From: Afipia carboxidovorans OM5
GTDB lineage: Bacteria > Pseudomonadota > Alphaproteobacteria > Rhizobiales > Xanthobacteraceae
DNA length: 64,000 nucleotides
Assembly (NCBI RefSeq): GCF_000218565.1
Contig: NC_015684.1
Coordinates: 2,480,001-2,544,000, forward strand
Direction of reading: 5' to 3'
Below, one piece after another: positions 8,674 to 17,345 of this stretch; positions within the stretch are counted from its first letter, which is position 1; each line of letters begins with the position of its first letter. The notes below the pieces were generated by a model. That model ran no database searches, was not told the DNA's origin, and saw only the letters and a program-made list of their open reading frames with translations. The position numbers and the translations under genes were made by a program.

Positions 8674-9693
8674 TCAGTAATGATCCTCGAAGCGCTTGGC
8701 GAGCTCGTCGATGTTCTCCGGCGGCCAGCCCGGCACTTCCATGCCGAGATGCAGACCCATCTGGGCCAGCACTTCCTTGATCTCGTTCAGCGACTTGCGG
8801 CCGAAGTTCGGGGTGCGAAGCATCTCCGCTTCCGACTTCTGCACGAGGTCGCCGATGTAGACGATGTTGTCGTTCTTCAGGCAGTTGGCGGAGCGCACCG
8901 ACAGCTCGAGCTCGTCCACCTTCTTGAGGAAGGCCGGGTTGAAGGCGAGGTCCGGGATAATCTCCTGAACGACTTCCTTGCGCGGCTCTTCGAAGTTCAC
9001 GAACACGTTGAGCTGGTCCTGCAGGATGCGCGCGGAGTAAGCGAGCGCGTCCTCCGGCGTGATCGCGCCGTTGGTCTCGATCGTCAGCGTCAGCTTGTCG
9101 TAGTCGAGGATCTGGCCCTCACGGGTGTTCTCGACCTTGTAGGAAACCTTGCGCACCGGCGAGAACAGGCTGTCGACCGGGATCAGGCCGATCGGCGCAT
9201 CCTCGGGGCGATTGCGATCAGCCGCGACATAGCCTTTGCCGGTGTCGACGGTGAACTCCATGCGGATCTCGGCGCCATCGTCGAGCGTGCAGAGCTGCAG
9301 CTCGGGATTGAGGACGACGACATCGCCGACGGTCTGGATGTCACCTGCCGTGACGACGCCCGGACCCTGCTTCTTGATCACCATGCGCTTCGGGCCTTCG
9401 CCCTGCATCTTGATCGAGATGTCCTTGATGTTGAGCACGATGTCGGTGACGTCTTCGCGCACACCGGCGATCGAGGAGAACTCGTGCAGCACGCCGTCGA
9501 TGTGCACCGACTGCACCGCCGCACCCTGCAGCGAGGACAGCAGCACGCGACGCAGCGCGTTGCCGAGCGTCTGGCCGAAGCCGCGCTCAAGCGGCTCCGC
9601 CACCAGCGTGGCGAAGCGGGACGGGTCGGAGCCCGGCGTAACCTGGAGCTTGTTCGGACGGATGAGTTCTTGCCAATTTTTCTGGATCGTCAC
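8674..9693 (-). CDS. rpoA: RNA polymerase subunit alpha
   Basis: This is the assembly platform of RNA polymerase. The 339-residue protein has the N-terminal domain starting MTIQKNWQELIRPNKL and including LGNALRRVLLSSLQGAAV. A linker joins it to the C-terminal domain (VRSANCLKNDNIVYIGDL and NFGRKSLNEIKEVL), which contacts UP elements and activators. It sits in the alpha operon order rpsM-rpsK-rpoA-rplQ. Length and key regions are normal. Confidence 0.99.
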   Translation of the reverse strand: MTIQKNWQELIRPNKLQVTPGSDPSRFATLVAEPLERGFGQTLGNALRRVLLSSLQGAAVQSVHIDGVLHEFSSIAGVREDVTDIVLNIKDISIKMQGEGPKRMVIKKQGPGVVTAGDIQTVGDVVVLNPELQLCTLDDGAEIRMEFTVDTGKGYVAADRNRPEDAPIGLIPVDSLFSPVRKVSYKVENTREGQILDYDKLTLTIETNGAITPEDALAYSARILQDQLNVFVNFEEPRKEVVQEIIPDLAFNPAFLKKVDELELSVRSANCLKNDNIVYIGDLVQKSEAEMLRTPNFGRKSLNEIKEVLAQMGLHLGMEVPGWPPENIDELAKRFEDHY

Positions 9694-9806
9694 GTTTTCA
9701 CCCCTGACATTCCGAAGCTCGAGCTTCGGCGTTGGAGAGCGCGGTTCATTCCGCGCGGCATCAATTCAAAACAATCGCGGCCGAGAACGGCCGCGACCAG
9801 AAAGCA

Positions 9807-10196
9807 TCAGACGCGGCGGCGCTTGCGCGGCCGGCAGCCATTGTGCGGGATCGTCGTCACGTCGCGGATCGAGGTGACGGTGAAGCCCGCCGCCTGCAGC
9901 GCGCGCAACGCCGACTCACGGCCCGAACCGGGGCCCGCCACTTCAACCTCGAGCGTGCGCATGCCGTGTTCCTGCGCCTTCTTCGAGACATCCTCGGCGG
10001 CAACCTGAGCCGCATACGGGGTCGACTTGCGCGAACCCTTGAAACCCATCGTACCGGCCGACGACCAGGCAATGGTGTTGCCCTGTGCATCGGTGATGGT
10101 GATGGTGGTGTTGTTGAACGAGGAATTCACATGCGCGACGCCGGACGCGATGTTCTTACGTTCGCGGCGGCGGACACGAGCAACTTCTTTAGCCAT
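9807..10196 (-). CDS. rpsK: 30S ribosomal protein S11
   Basis: S11 forms part of the 30S platform near the E site. Start MAKEVARVRRRERKN gives the family length of 129 residues; an in-frame ATG five codons upstream is disfavoured. Conserved segments are INSF-type HVNSSFNNTTITITD and the C-terminal NGCRPRKRRRV. It lies between rpsM (162 bp gap with two palindromes) and rpoA (113 bp gap). Confidence 0.98.
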   Translation of the reverse strand: MAKEVARVRRRERKNIASGVAHVNSSFNNTTITITDAQGNTIAWSSAGTMGFKGSRKSTPYAAQVAAEDVSKKAQEHGMRTLEVEVAGPGSGRESALRALQAAGFTVTSIRDVTTIPHNGCRPRKRRRV

Positions 10197-10258
10197 TTTG
10201 TCTTCCTTCAAGCGCGTCCGTAATTCCAGACGCTGGGGAAATTGATATTCACTTCACG

Positions 10259-10336
10259 ATGGCCGGACCCTTCCCCGGCCATGCGCGCATTCCTGTCGTC
10301 CTGACGTCCCCGGTTCGCTCTCGCGCAATCCGGGGA
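10259..10336. repeat. Two tandem intergenic palindromes, rpsM-rpsK gap
   Basis: The first has arms ATGGCCGG/CCGGCCAT (10259-10282, 8-nt loop). The second has arms TCCCCGG/CCGGGGA (10307-10336). Both resemble the other palindromes of the window and carry no T tract. Confidence 0.65.
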
Positions 10337-10358
10337 TGATACGGTCAAGCCGTCAGGA

Positions 10359-10727
10359 TTACTTCTTCTTGCCGGCGATCGCCTTGGCGGGACCCTTGCG
10401 GGTGCGCGCGTTGGTATGGGTGCGCTGGCCACGCACCGGCAGACCGCGGCGATGACGCAGGCCGCGATAGCAGCCGAGGTCCATCAGACGCTTGATGTTC
10501 ATGCCGGTCTCGCGACGGAGGTCACCCTCGACGAGATAGTCGCGGTCGATGATTTCGCGAATCTGCAGCACTTCCTGGTCGGTCAACTGCGAGACGCGAC
10601 GGTCGAGCGGGATCTTCACCTTCTCGACGATGTCGGCTGCGTTCTTCTGGCCGATGCCATGAATGTACTGAAGCGCAATGATGACGCGCTTGTTGGTCGG
10701 AATATTGACGCCTGCAATGCGGGCCAC
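10359..10727 (-). CDS. rpsM: 30S ribosomal protein S13
   Basis: S13 sits in the 30S head and bridges to the 50S. I start it at the GTG (10725-10727) giving M-A-R-I-A-G and 122 residues, the normal length. An AGGAG lies 8 nt upstream, whereas the more distal GTG three codons before would overlap that site. Typical segments are GVNIPTNKRV, LQYIHGIG and the basic C-terminus GQRTHTNARTRKGPAKAI. It is the first gene of the alpha group, 169 bp after adk. Confidence 0.97.
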   Translation of the reverse strand: MARIAGVNIPTNKRVIIALQYIHGIGQKNAADIVEKVKIPLDRRVSQLTDQEVLQIREIIDRDYLVEGDLRRETGMNIKRLMDLGCYRGLRHRRGLPVRGQRTHTNARTRKGPAKAIAGKKK

Positions 10728-10905
10728 GGTCTTCACTCCTGTCGCCGCCTCACGGCAGCTGTTTCTTTATTTCGTCGGGGCGCCTGTCAGCTCTTCGAAT
10801 TCAAGTAATCGAACTCCCAAAAGCAAACACGACGCCCTGCCCGTTTCCATCTGGGGCCCGGCATCGTCTGAAACCTATCCGACTGGATGCTGGGTATTAA
10901 TGGAT

Positions 10906-11958
10906 TCACCGTCGTTTCGTCAACCGTTTGGCGGTCTTGGAACGGCCCTTCACGAGCTTTTTCACGGCCTTCCGGGTCCCTGCCGACCGGGCCTTGACGG
11001 CCCGCCCGGTCGAGTTCCGGCTGGTTCCCGCGGCAGCCTTGCGACCGCCCCGGCTGGCACCCGTTGCGGCCTTCTTACCACCACTGGATACCTTTTTAGT
11101 GACCTTCTTCGCAGTCTTTTTGGCGACCTTGCGAGGCGCCTTCTTGGCAGTCTTCCGAGCGCTGGCAGCCTTTTTGGCGCCGTTCTTGGCTGCCTTCCCG
11201 GCCTTCTTTGCAGACTTGGCGGCCTTCTTCGCGGATTTGGCAGCCTTCTTGGCCGAACGGGCCTTCGCAGGGGCCTTCGAGGCGGATTTCGCCGAACGGG
11301 TCTTGGTCGCCCGAGTCGCGGCACGCTTGACGGTCGTCTTCCGGGTCGCGGCCTGAGCCGGCTCGTTCGGCTCGGTGATTGCCGACAGCACCCGCTCGAT
11401 CGCCCCCGTCACCTCCTCGATCGGCATCATGCCGTCGACGGTGACTAGTGCACGCTTGTCCGCGTAGTAGTGGACCAGCGGTTCTGTCTGCTCACGATAG
11501 TTCGCGAGTCGTTTGGCGAGCACTTCGGGCGTGTCGTCCGCACGGACGTTCTCGCCGCGGGCCCGCATCTCGGCGATGCGATTCTCGACACGAGCGAGCA
11601 GCGCGCCCTCGTTGACGCGCAGTTCAACCACGGCGTCGAGCTTGAGCTTTTTCTTCTTCAGAAGTTCGTCGAGCGCCTCGGCCTGCGCCACGGTGCGCGG
11701 GAAGCCATCAAGAATGAAGCCACCCTTGGCGTCGTCCTGCTCGATTCGATCGGCGATGATACCGACAACGACTTCGTCCGGCACCAGGCCACCACTTGCC
11801 ATGATGTCTTTGGCGATCAGACCCGTCGGGGTCTCCGCTGCAACAGCGGCGCGCAGCATGTCTCCGGTGGAGAGCTGAACGATTCCGTGCCTTTGAACCA
11901 GTCGTTGCGCCTGCGTTCCCTTGCCCGCCCCCGGCGGCCCGAGAAGGATAAGTCTCAT
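10906..11958 (-). CDS. adk: Adenylate kinase with a long lysine/alanine-rich C-terminal tail
   Basis: Adenylate kinase interconverts AMP + ATP and 2 ADP. Residues 1-194 are a complete short-LID enzyme: P-loop GPPGAGKGT (7-15), AMP-binding STGDMLRA, and DGFPRT (84-89). The LID region is the short NVRADDTPEVL form common in alphaproteobacteria. Residues from about 200 to 350 are an unusual extension of repeated K-A-A-K and S-A-K-K-A-A-K units resembling histone H1-like tails, ending KTAKRLTKRR. The total of 350 residues compares with 190-220 for typical bacterial enzymes. The start overlaps the secY stop as ATGA. The tail is in frame with the kinase and has no internal stop. Confidence 0.96.
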   Translation of the reverse strand: MRLILLGPPGAGKGTQAQRLVQRHGIVQLSTGDMLRAAVAAETPTGLIAKDIMASGGLVPDEVVVGIIADRIEQDDAKGGFILDGFPRTVAQAEALDELLKKKKLKLDAVVELRVNEGALLARVENRIAEMRARGENVRADDTPEVLAKRLANYREQTEPLVHYYADKRALVTVDGMMPIEEVTGAIERVLSAITEPNEPAQAATRKTTVKRAATRATKTRSAKSASKAPAKARSAKKAAKSAKKAAKSAKKAGKAAKNGAKKAASARKTAKKAPRKVAKKTAKKVTKKVSSGGKKAATGASRGGRKAAAGTSRNSTGRAVKARSAGTRKAVKKLVKGRSKTAKRLTKRR

Positions 11959-13286
11959 TTACGGCGGCCCCTCAACTTCGATTTGCGGATCAGGCCTTCA
12001 TACTGGTGGGCCAGCAGATAGCCCTGCACCTGCGACACCGTATCCATCGTCACGCTGACGACGATCAGGAGCGAGGTGCCACCAAGATAGAACGGCACGG
12101 ACGCATACGAAATCAGAATTTCAGGCACCAGACACACCAGCGCCAGATAAATCGCGCCGACAACCGTGATGCGCGACAGAACGTAGTCGATATACTCCGC
12201 CGTCCGCTCACCCGGACGAATGCCGGGGATGAAGCCGCCGTGCTTCTTCAGGTTATCGGCGGTCTCGGTCGGGTTGAACACGACCGCGGTGTAGAAGAAC
12301 GTGAAGAACACGATCAGGCCGAGATAGAGCATCAGGAACAGCGGGCGGCCGTGGCCGAGCTCGGTGTTCAACCACTGAAACCACTCCGGCCCCTTGCCGG
12401 CATTGAAGCTTGCGATCGTCGTCGGCAGCAGCAGCAGCGACGATGCGAAGATCGGCGGGATCACGCCCGAGGTATTGAGCTTGAGCGGCAGGTGCGAGGA
12501 CTGGCCCTCGAACATGCGGTTGCCGACCTGACGCTTCGGATACTGGATCAGGAGGCGGCGCTGTGCGCGCTCGACGAATACGATCACGGCAATGACGATG
12601 ACCGCCATCGCGAGGATCGCGAGGATCAGCACCGTCGACAGTGCGCCCTGCCGGCCAAGCTCGAGGGTGCTCGCGATCGCCGACGGCAATTCCGCGACGA
12701 TGCCCGCCATGATGATGAGCGAGATGCCGTTGCCGATGCCGCGCGAGGTCACCTGTTCGCCGAGCCACATCAGGAACATGGTGCCGCCGGTCAGCGTCAC
12801 CGCGGTCGAGATCAGGAAGAAGTAACCGGGGTTCGAGACGACGTTGCCCGCGCTCTGCAGGCCGACCGCGATGCCATAGGCCTGGAAGGCGGCCAGCACG
12901 ACGGTGAGATAACGGGTGTACTGGTTGATGATCTTGCGCCCGGCCTCGCCCTCTTTCTTCAGCGCTTCGAGCTGAGGGGAAACGGTCTGCAAAAGCTGAA
13001 TGATAATCGAGGCCGAGATGTAGGGCATGATGTTCAGCGCGAACACCGCCATACGGTCGATGCCGCCGCCGGAGAACATGTTGAACATGCCGAGGATGCC
13101 GCCGGCCTGCGAACGGAACACCTGGCTCCAGACGTTCGGATCGATACCCGGCAGCGGGATATAGGTCCCCAGCCGATAAACAACGAGCGCACCTAGCGTA
13201 AACCAGATGCGCTTCTTGAGTTCGTCGGCTTTCGCGAACGAGGAGAAATTGAGGTTGGCTGCGAGTTGTTCCGCTGCGGAGACCAT
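11955..13286 (-). CDS. secY: Preprotein translocase subunit SecY
   Basis: SecY is the protein-conducting channel of the inner membrane. At 443 residues it has the expected ten transmembrane segments. Its family signatures are YRLGTYIPLPGID in TM1, GIGNGISLIIMAGI, and the cytosolic loop with VERAQRRLLIQYPKRQVG. The C-terminus is GLIRKSKLRGRRK. It lies in the spc operon between rplO (125 bp gap) and adk (ATGA overlap). Confidence 0.99.
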   Translation of the reverse strand: MVSAAEQLAANLNFSSFAKADELKKRIWFTLGALVVYRLGTYIPLPGIDPNVWSQVFRSQAGGILGMFNMFSGGGIDRMAVFALNIMPYISASIIIQLLQTVSPQLEALKKEGEAGRKIINQYTRYLTVVLAAFQAYGIAVGLQSAGNVVSNPGYFFLISTAVTLTGGTMFLMWLGEQVTSRGIGNGISLIIMAGIVAELPSAIASTLELGRQGALSTVLILAILAMAVIVIAVIVFVERAQRRLLIQYPKRQVGNRMFEGQSSHLPLKLNTSGVIPPIFASSLLLLPTTIASFNAGKGPEWFQWLNTELGHGRPLFLMLYLGLIVFFTFFYTAVVFNPTETADNLKKHGGFIPGIRPGERTAEYIDYVLSRITVVGAIYLALVCLVPEILISYASVPFYLGGTSLLIVVSVTMDTVSQVQGYLLAHQYEGLIRKSKLRGRRK

Positions 13287-13411
13287 TGAGTATCGGTCCT
13301 TTCACTTCCATGGCGGGCTTGCGTCCGCCATCGCCGTCTTGAGGTCAGCCAATTCGAGGTCGGCCAAGAGGTAACAACGAGATCGCCCGGCGCAATGCCG
13401 GACGCCCTTCA

Positions 13412-13903
13412 TTACGAAGCTTTCGCCTCGCCCTCGTCCTTCTTCGGCGCGAGGATCTTCACCGACCCGCCGGCCTTCTCGACCGCTTCGATCGCCGACT
13501 TGGTGGCGCCGTGAACTTCGATCGCAACCTTGGACTTCAGTTCGCCGCGGCCGAGCAGCCGCACGCCGCCCTTGGCCCGACGCAGTACACCGGACTTCAC
13601 CAGCGCTTCGGCGTTGATTGTGGCCGACGCATCGAGCTTCTTGGCATCGATCGCGTCCTGCAGCCGGTCGAGATTGACCTCGGACAGCTCGACACGGAAG
13701 ATGTTGTTGAAACCACGCTTCGGCAGGCGGCGATGCAGCGGCATCTGGCCGCCTTCAAAGCCCTTGATACGCACGCCGGAGCGCGCGGTCTGGCCCTTGC
13801 CGCCGCGGCCGGATTGCTTGCCCTTGCCGGAGCCAATGCCACGGCCGACGCGCGTGCGCTTCTTGCGCGAGCCTTCGTTGTCGGCGATCTCATTGAGCTT
13901 CAT
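13412..13903 (-). CDS. rplO: 50S ribosomal protein L15
   Basis: L15 is a late-assembling 50S protein. The 163-residue product has the glycine/basic N-terminus with KKRTRVGRGIGSGKGK and a globular C-terminal part containing IEAVEKAGGSVKIL. The acidic tail DEGEAKAS extends it beyond the E. coli length of 144. It follows rpmD by 11 bp. Confidence 0.98.
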   Translation of the reverse strand: MKLNEIADNEGSRKKRTRVGRGIGSGKGKQSGRGGKGQTARSGVRIKGFEGGQMPLHRRLPKRGFNNIFRVELSEVNLDRLQDAIDAKKLDASATINAEALVKSGVLRRAKGGVRLLGRGELKSKVAIEVHGATKSAIEAVEKAGGSVKILAPKKDEGEAKAS

Positions 13904-13914
13904 TGTCTTGATCC

Positions 13915-14121
13915 TTACTTCTCGTCGACGACGCGAACGAGGTGCTGAACCTTCGCGATCATGCCGCGCACGGAGGGCGTGTCCTGCAATTCGGAAACGC
14001 GGCCGATCTTGTTGAGGCGCAGGCCGATCAGAGTCTCGCGCTGCGCCTTCTGACGGCGGATTGCGCTCGCGATCTGTTCGACCTTCACGGTCTTTGCGGA
14101 TTTGGTGGCAGCCTTGGCCAT
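13915..14121 (-). CDS. rpmD: 50S ribosomal protein L30
   Basis: The 68-residue protein starts MAKAATKSAKTVKVEQ. A GGAG lies 9 nt upstream; an upstream in-frame TTG would overlap that site. The L30 core is IRRQKAQRETLIGLRLNKIG and SVRGMIAKVQHLV. It lies in standard spc order, 26 bp after rpsE and 11 bp before rplO. Confidence 0.97.
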   Translation of the reverse strand: MAKAATKSAKTVKVEQIASAIRRQKAQRETLIGLRLNKIGRVSELQDTPSVRGMIAKVQHLVRVVDEK

Positions 14122-14147
14122 GTTCTCAAACTCCAATCAGCGAGTGG

Positions 14148-14726
14148 TTAGTCCGCACTCGCCTCGGCATCGCCACCGACGCGGCGGGCCTGAAGCACGG
14201 AAACCTTGATGTTGCGGCGGTTGGCGACCGAGCGCGGCGAATCCTGATGCTTCAGCGCGTCGAAGGTTGCGCGGATCATGTTGTAGGGATTCGACGAACC
14301 GACCGACTTCGCGACCACGTCCTGAATACCGAGCGTCTCGAACACGGCGCGCATCGGGCCGCCGGCGATGATGCCGGTACCAGCCGGAGCAGCACGCAGA
14401 TAGACGCGGCCGGCGCCGTGGCGGCCGGCGATGTCGTGATGCAGCGTGCGGCCCTCGCGCAGCGGCACGCGGGTCAGGTTGCGCTTGGCGGAATCGGTTG
14501 CCTTGCGGATCGCCTCCGGCACCTCGCGAGCCTTGCCGTGGCCGAAGCCGACGCGGCCCTTCTGGTCGCCGATGACGACGAGCGCAGCAAAGCCGAAACG
14601 CTTACCGCCCTTCACCACCTTCGCCACACGGTTGATGTGGACGAGCTTGTCCACGAACTCGCTGTCGCGCTCGTCCCGATCCCGACCGCCCCGTTCGCGT
14701 CCACCGCGTTCGCGTTCAGCTGCCAT
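14148..14726 (-). CDS. rpsE: 30S ribosomal protein S5
   Basis: S5 is a decoding-fidelity protein of the 30S subunit. From MAAERERGG the product is 192 residues, with an Arg/Glu/Gly-rich N-terminal stretch. The S5 domain begins EFVDKLVHINRVAKVVKGGK and continues GRVGFGHGKAREVPEAI. The C-terminal half has GRVYLRAAPAGTGIIAGGP. An upstream ATG at 14789 adds 21 residues that are not S5-like. It lies between rplR (70 bp) and rpmD (21 bp region). Confidence 0.97.
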   Translation of the reverse strand: MAAERERGGRERGGRDRDERDSEFVDKLVHINRVAKVVKGGKRFGFAALVVIGDQKGRVGFGHGKAREVPEAIRKATDSAKRNLTRVPLREGRTLHHDIAGRHGAGRVYLRAAPAGTGIIAGGPMRAVFETLGIQDVVAKSVGSSNPYNMIRATFDALKHQDSPRSVANRRNIKVSVLQARRVGGDAEASAD

Positions 14727-14796
14727 TGTTCTGTCCAATCCTTGAGAAGCTCGCGCTTCTGTCCTTGTGTCCGTAATCCGTGACTTCAATCAGCCT

Positions 14797-15159
14797 TTAG
14801 AAGCTGAGCCCGCTTTCGCGCGCCGCATCCGCCAGGGCCTTGACGCGACCGTGGTAGAGATACCCGCCACGATCGAAAACAACTTCCTTGACGCCATTCT
14901 TCACAGCGCGCTCCGCGAGGAGCTTGCCGACCGCCTTCGCGGCGTCGATGTTGGCGCCGGTCTTGCCACCCTCGCGCATCGTCTTCTCGAGCGACGATGC
15001 GGAAGCAAGCGTCTCGCCCTTCTGGTCGTCGATGACCTGAGCGTAGATGTGCTTCGAGGAGCGGAACACCGACAGGCGCGGACGGCCGCCGGCGGCACGC
15101 CGCAGGGCAATGCGCACGCGCTGCTTGCGCCGGGCATTCGTGATCTTGAGCTTCGACAT
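14797..15159 (-). CDS. rplR: 50S ribosomal protein L18
   Basis: L18 binds 5S rRNA in the central protuberance. The 120-residue protein starts MSKLKITNARRKQRVRIAL and carries RLSVFRSSKHIYAQVIDD and the C-terminal DRGGYLYHGRVKALADAARE. Length is normal. It is 11 bp downstream of rplF. Confidence 0.98.
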   Translation of the reverse strand: MSKLKITNARRKQRVRIALRRAAGGRPRLSVFRSSKHIYAQVIDDQKGETLASASSLEKTMREGGKTGANIDAAKAVGKLLAERAVKNGVKEVVFDRGGYLYHGRVKALADAARESGLSF

Positions 15160-15170
15160 GACCGGCTCCG

Positions 15171-15704
15171 TTACTTCTTCTTGCCTTCCTTGCGGAAGAT
15201 GAATTCATTGGCGTACTTCACACCCTTGCCCTTGTAAGGCTCGGGCGGGCGATAGCCGCGGATCTCGGCCGCGACCTGGCCGACACGTTGGCTGTCGATG
15301 CCGGCAACCGTGATCTCGGTCGGCTTCGGCACCGTGATGGTGATGCCTTCCGGAACCGGGTAGACCACGTCGTGGCTGTAGCCGAGCGAGAGCTGCAGGT
15401 TCTTGCCCTGCAAGGCCGCGCGGTAGCCGACGCCGGTGATTTCCAGCTTCTTCTCAAAACCCTTGGTGACGCCCTCGACGAGGTTCGCGATCTGGGCACG
15501 CGCCGTGCCGTAGAGCGACTGCGCGCGCTTGGTCTCGAAACGCGGCGCGACGCGGATCACGTTGTCCTTCAGCTCCACCGACACGTCGTCGTGCACGGTG
15601 AACGATCGCGTTCCCTTCGGGCCCTTCACCTTGACGGTCTGGCCTTCGACATTCGCGGTGACGCCCGAGGCGATCGCGACGGGCCGTTTGCCTACGCGTG
15701 ACAT
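15171..15704 (-). CDS. rplF: 50S ribosomal protein L6
   Basis: L6 lies near the GTPase-associated centre. The 177-residue protein starts MSRVGKRPVAIASGV and shows the two repeated L6 folds. The C-terminal signature RGYRPPEPYKGKGVKYANE is intact. Gaps to rpsH and rplR are 13 and 11 bp. Confidence 0.98.
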   Translation of the reverse strand: MSRVGKRPVAIASGVTANVEGQTVKVKGPKGTRSFTVHDDVSVELKDNVIRVAPRFETKRAQSLYGTARAQIANLVEGVTKGFEKKLEITGVGYRAALQGKNLQLSLGYSHDVVYPVPEGITITVPKPTEITVAGIDSQRVGQVAAEIRGYRPPEPYKGKGVKYANEFIFRKEGKKK

Positions 15705-15717
15705 CTTCTATCCTTCC

Positions 15718-16116
15718 TCAGAACACCGTGAAGAGAACTTCGCCACCCACGTTCGCCTCACGGGCGGCGTGGTCGGCCATGATTCCCTTCGGCGTCGACA
15801 GCACCGAAATGCCGAGACCGTTGTTGACGCGCGGCAGGTTCTTCACCGATGCGTAAACCCGGCGGCCCGGCTTGGAGACGCGCTCGATCTCGCGGATGAC
15901 CGGCTCGCCGTCGAAATACTTGAGCTCGATCTCGAGCTCGTTGTGGCCGCTCGCGTGCTCGACGCTGGCGTAGCCACGGATGTAGCCTTCGCTCTTCAGA
16001 ACTTCGAGGACGCTCGCGCGCATCTTGGAGCCCGGGGTCGAAACCTTGGACTTCGAGCGCATCTGCGCGTTGCGGATACGGGTGATGAGATCGCTGATCG
16101 GATCGTGCGTTGACAT
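15718..16116 (-). CDS. rpsH: 30S ribosomal protein S8
   Basis: S8 is a primary 16S rRNA binder and, in E. coli, the translational repressor of the spc operon. The 132-residue protein starts MSTHDPISDLITRIRNAQ and ends with GISVLSTPKGIMADHAARE and GGEVLFTVF, the conserved S8 C-terminus. I did not identify a leader target site for autoregulation here. Confidence 0.98.
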   Translation of the reverse strand: MSTHDPISDLITRIRNAQMRSKSKVSTPGSKMRASVLEVLKSEGYIRGYASVEHASGHNELEIELKYFDGEPVIREIERVSKPGRRVYASVKNLPRVNNGLGISVLSTPKGIMADHAAREANVGGEVLFTVF

Positions 16117-16126
16117 GCGCCCCTCC

Positions 16127-16432
16127 TTACCAGCTCGACTTCACGAGACCCGGGATCAGACCCCGGGACCCGAAGTCACGGATCGCGATGCGGCTCATCT
16201 TGGTCTTGCGATAGACCGAGTGAGGCCGGCCGCTGATCTCGCAGCGATTCTTGATGCGGGTCGCCGAGGAATTGCGCGGCATCTCGGCGAGCTTCATCGT
16301 CGCTGCGAAACGCTCTTCCATCGGCTTCGTCTTGTCAGCGATGATGGCCTTCAGCCGCGCACGCTTGGCCGCAGCATTCTTCACCATTCTCTGACGCCGA
16401 TTGTTCTTCTCGACCGAACTTTTTTTAGCCAT
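16127..16432 (-). CDS. rpsN: 30S ribosomal protein S14 (zinc-free form)
   Basis: The 101-residue protein starts MAKKSSVEKNNRRQRMVKN. The C-terminal RNA-binding signature NRCEISGRPHSVYRKTKMSR has only one of the zinc-ribbon cysteines, so this is the zinc-independent type normal for proteobacteria. It is 48 bp after rplE and 10 bp before rpsH. Confidence 0.98.
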   Translation of the reverse strand: MAKKSSVEKNNRRQRMVKNAAAKRARLKAIIADKTKPMEERFAATMKLAEMPRNSSATRIKNRCEISGRPHSVYRKTKMSRIAIRDFGSRGLIPGLVKSSW

Positions 16433-16480
16433 TCGATAGTCTCCATACCTTTCCGCGTTTGAAACGCCTGGCTCAGCGTC

Positions 16481-17038
16481 TCACTGCCGGAACGGGAAAT
16501 TGAATGCGGTCAACAGTGCCCTCGCCTGCTCGTCGGTGGCGGCGGTGGTGCAGACCGTAATGTCCATGCCCCAGGATTCGCCCGACTTGTCGTAGTCGAT
16601 TTCCGGGAACACGATGTGCTCTTTCAGGCCGAGCGAGTAATTGCCACGGCCGTCGAAGCTCTTGGGGTTGAGGCCGCGGAAGTCACGCACGCGCGGCAGC
16701 GCCACGTTGATCAGGCGATCGATGAACTCGTACATCTTCGCCTTGCGCAGCGTGACCTTGGCGCCGATGGCCTGGCCTTCGCGCAGCTTGAAGGTCGCGA
16801 TCGCCTTCCGCGAATGGGTGACGATCGGCTTCTGGCCGGCGATCAGCGCGAGGTCGCCCGCGGCGAGCTCGACCTTCTTGCGGTCGTTGACGGCTTCGCC
16901 GACGCCCATGTTGATCACGACCTTATCAAGCCGCGGCACCTGCATCACGTTGGTGAGGCCGAACTGCTCGGTCAGCTTGCTGCGAATATCGCGGTCGTAC
17001 ACCTCGCGCAGGCGAGGAATGTATGCGGTCTCAGCCAT
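16481..17038 (-). CDS. rplE: 50S ribosomal protein L5
   Basis: L5 contacts 5S rRNA and the P-site tRNA. From MAETAYIPRLREVYD the length is 185 residues, close to the family norm; the longer frame upstream overlaps rplX and is not L5-like. Conserved parts are VPRLDKVVINMGVGEAV, PRVRDFRGLNPKSFDGRGN and the C-terminus ALLTAFNFPFRQ. Its start lies 8 bp inside the end of rplX, so translation is probably coupled. Confidence 0.98.
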   Translation of the reverse strand: MAETAYIPRLREVYDRDIRSKLTEQFGLTNVMQVPRLDKVVINMGVGEAVNDRKKVELAAGDLALIAGQKPIVTHSRKAIATFKLREGQAIGAKVTLRKAKMYEFIDRLINVALPRVRDFRGLNPKSFDGRGNYSLGLKEHIVFPEIDYDKSGESWGMDITVCTTAATDEQARALLTAFNFPFRQ

Positions 17039-17345
17039 CGATCTCAGCTCCCGAGCTCTTGGCGATGCGCACCTTGGTGCCATCCTTCCCAATCTTGAAA
17101 CCAACGCGGGTCGGCTTGCCGTCCTTGTCGAGCAGAGCGAGGTTCGACAGGTGGATCGGGCTCTCCTTGGAGATGATGCCGCCTTCCTGCTGCGGGGTCT
17201 GCTTCTGGTGACGCTTCACCATGTTGACACCGCGAACCAGCGCACGCCCCTCGGAGGGGCGCACCGCGAACACCTCGCCGGTGCGACCCTTGTCGCGGCC
17301 GGTGAGGACGATGACCTTGTCACCCTTGCGAATCTTGGCAGCCAT
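17031..17345 (-). CDS. rplX: 50S ribosomal protein L24
   Basis: L24 is an assembly initiator with a KOW motif, visible as KGDKVIVLTGRDKGRTGEV. It has 104 residues from MAAKIRKGDK. Its ATG overlaps the rplN TGA by one base (TGATG), and a GGAGG lies within the rplN end. Confidence 0.98.
   Translation of the reverse strand: MAAKIRKGDKVIVLTGRDKGRTGEVFAVRPSEGRALVRGVNMVKRHQKQTPQQEGGIISKESPIHLSNLALLDKDGKPTRVGFKIGKDGTKVRIAKSSGAEIDG

Noticed and set aside
10906..11370. The adk tail as a frameshift artefact
   Set aside because: The kinase and tail are in one frame with no stop, and the tail frame keeps a coherent K/A/S/R composition with a distinct end. The other frames do not continue a known protein.
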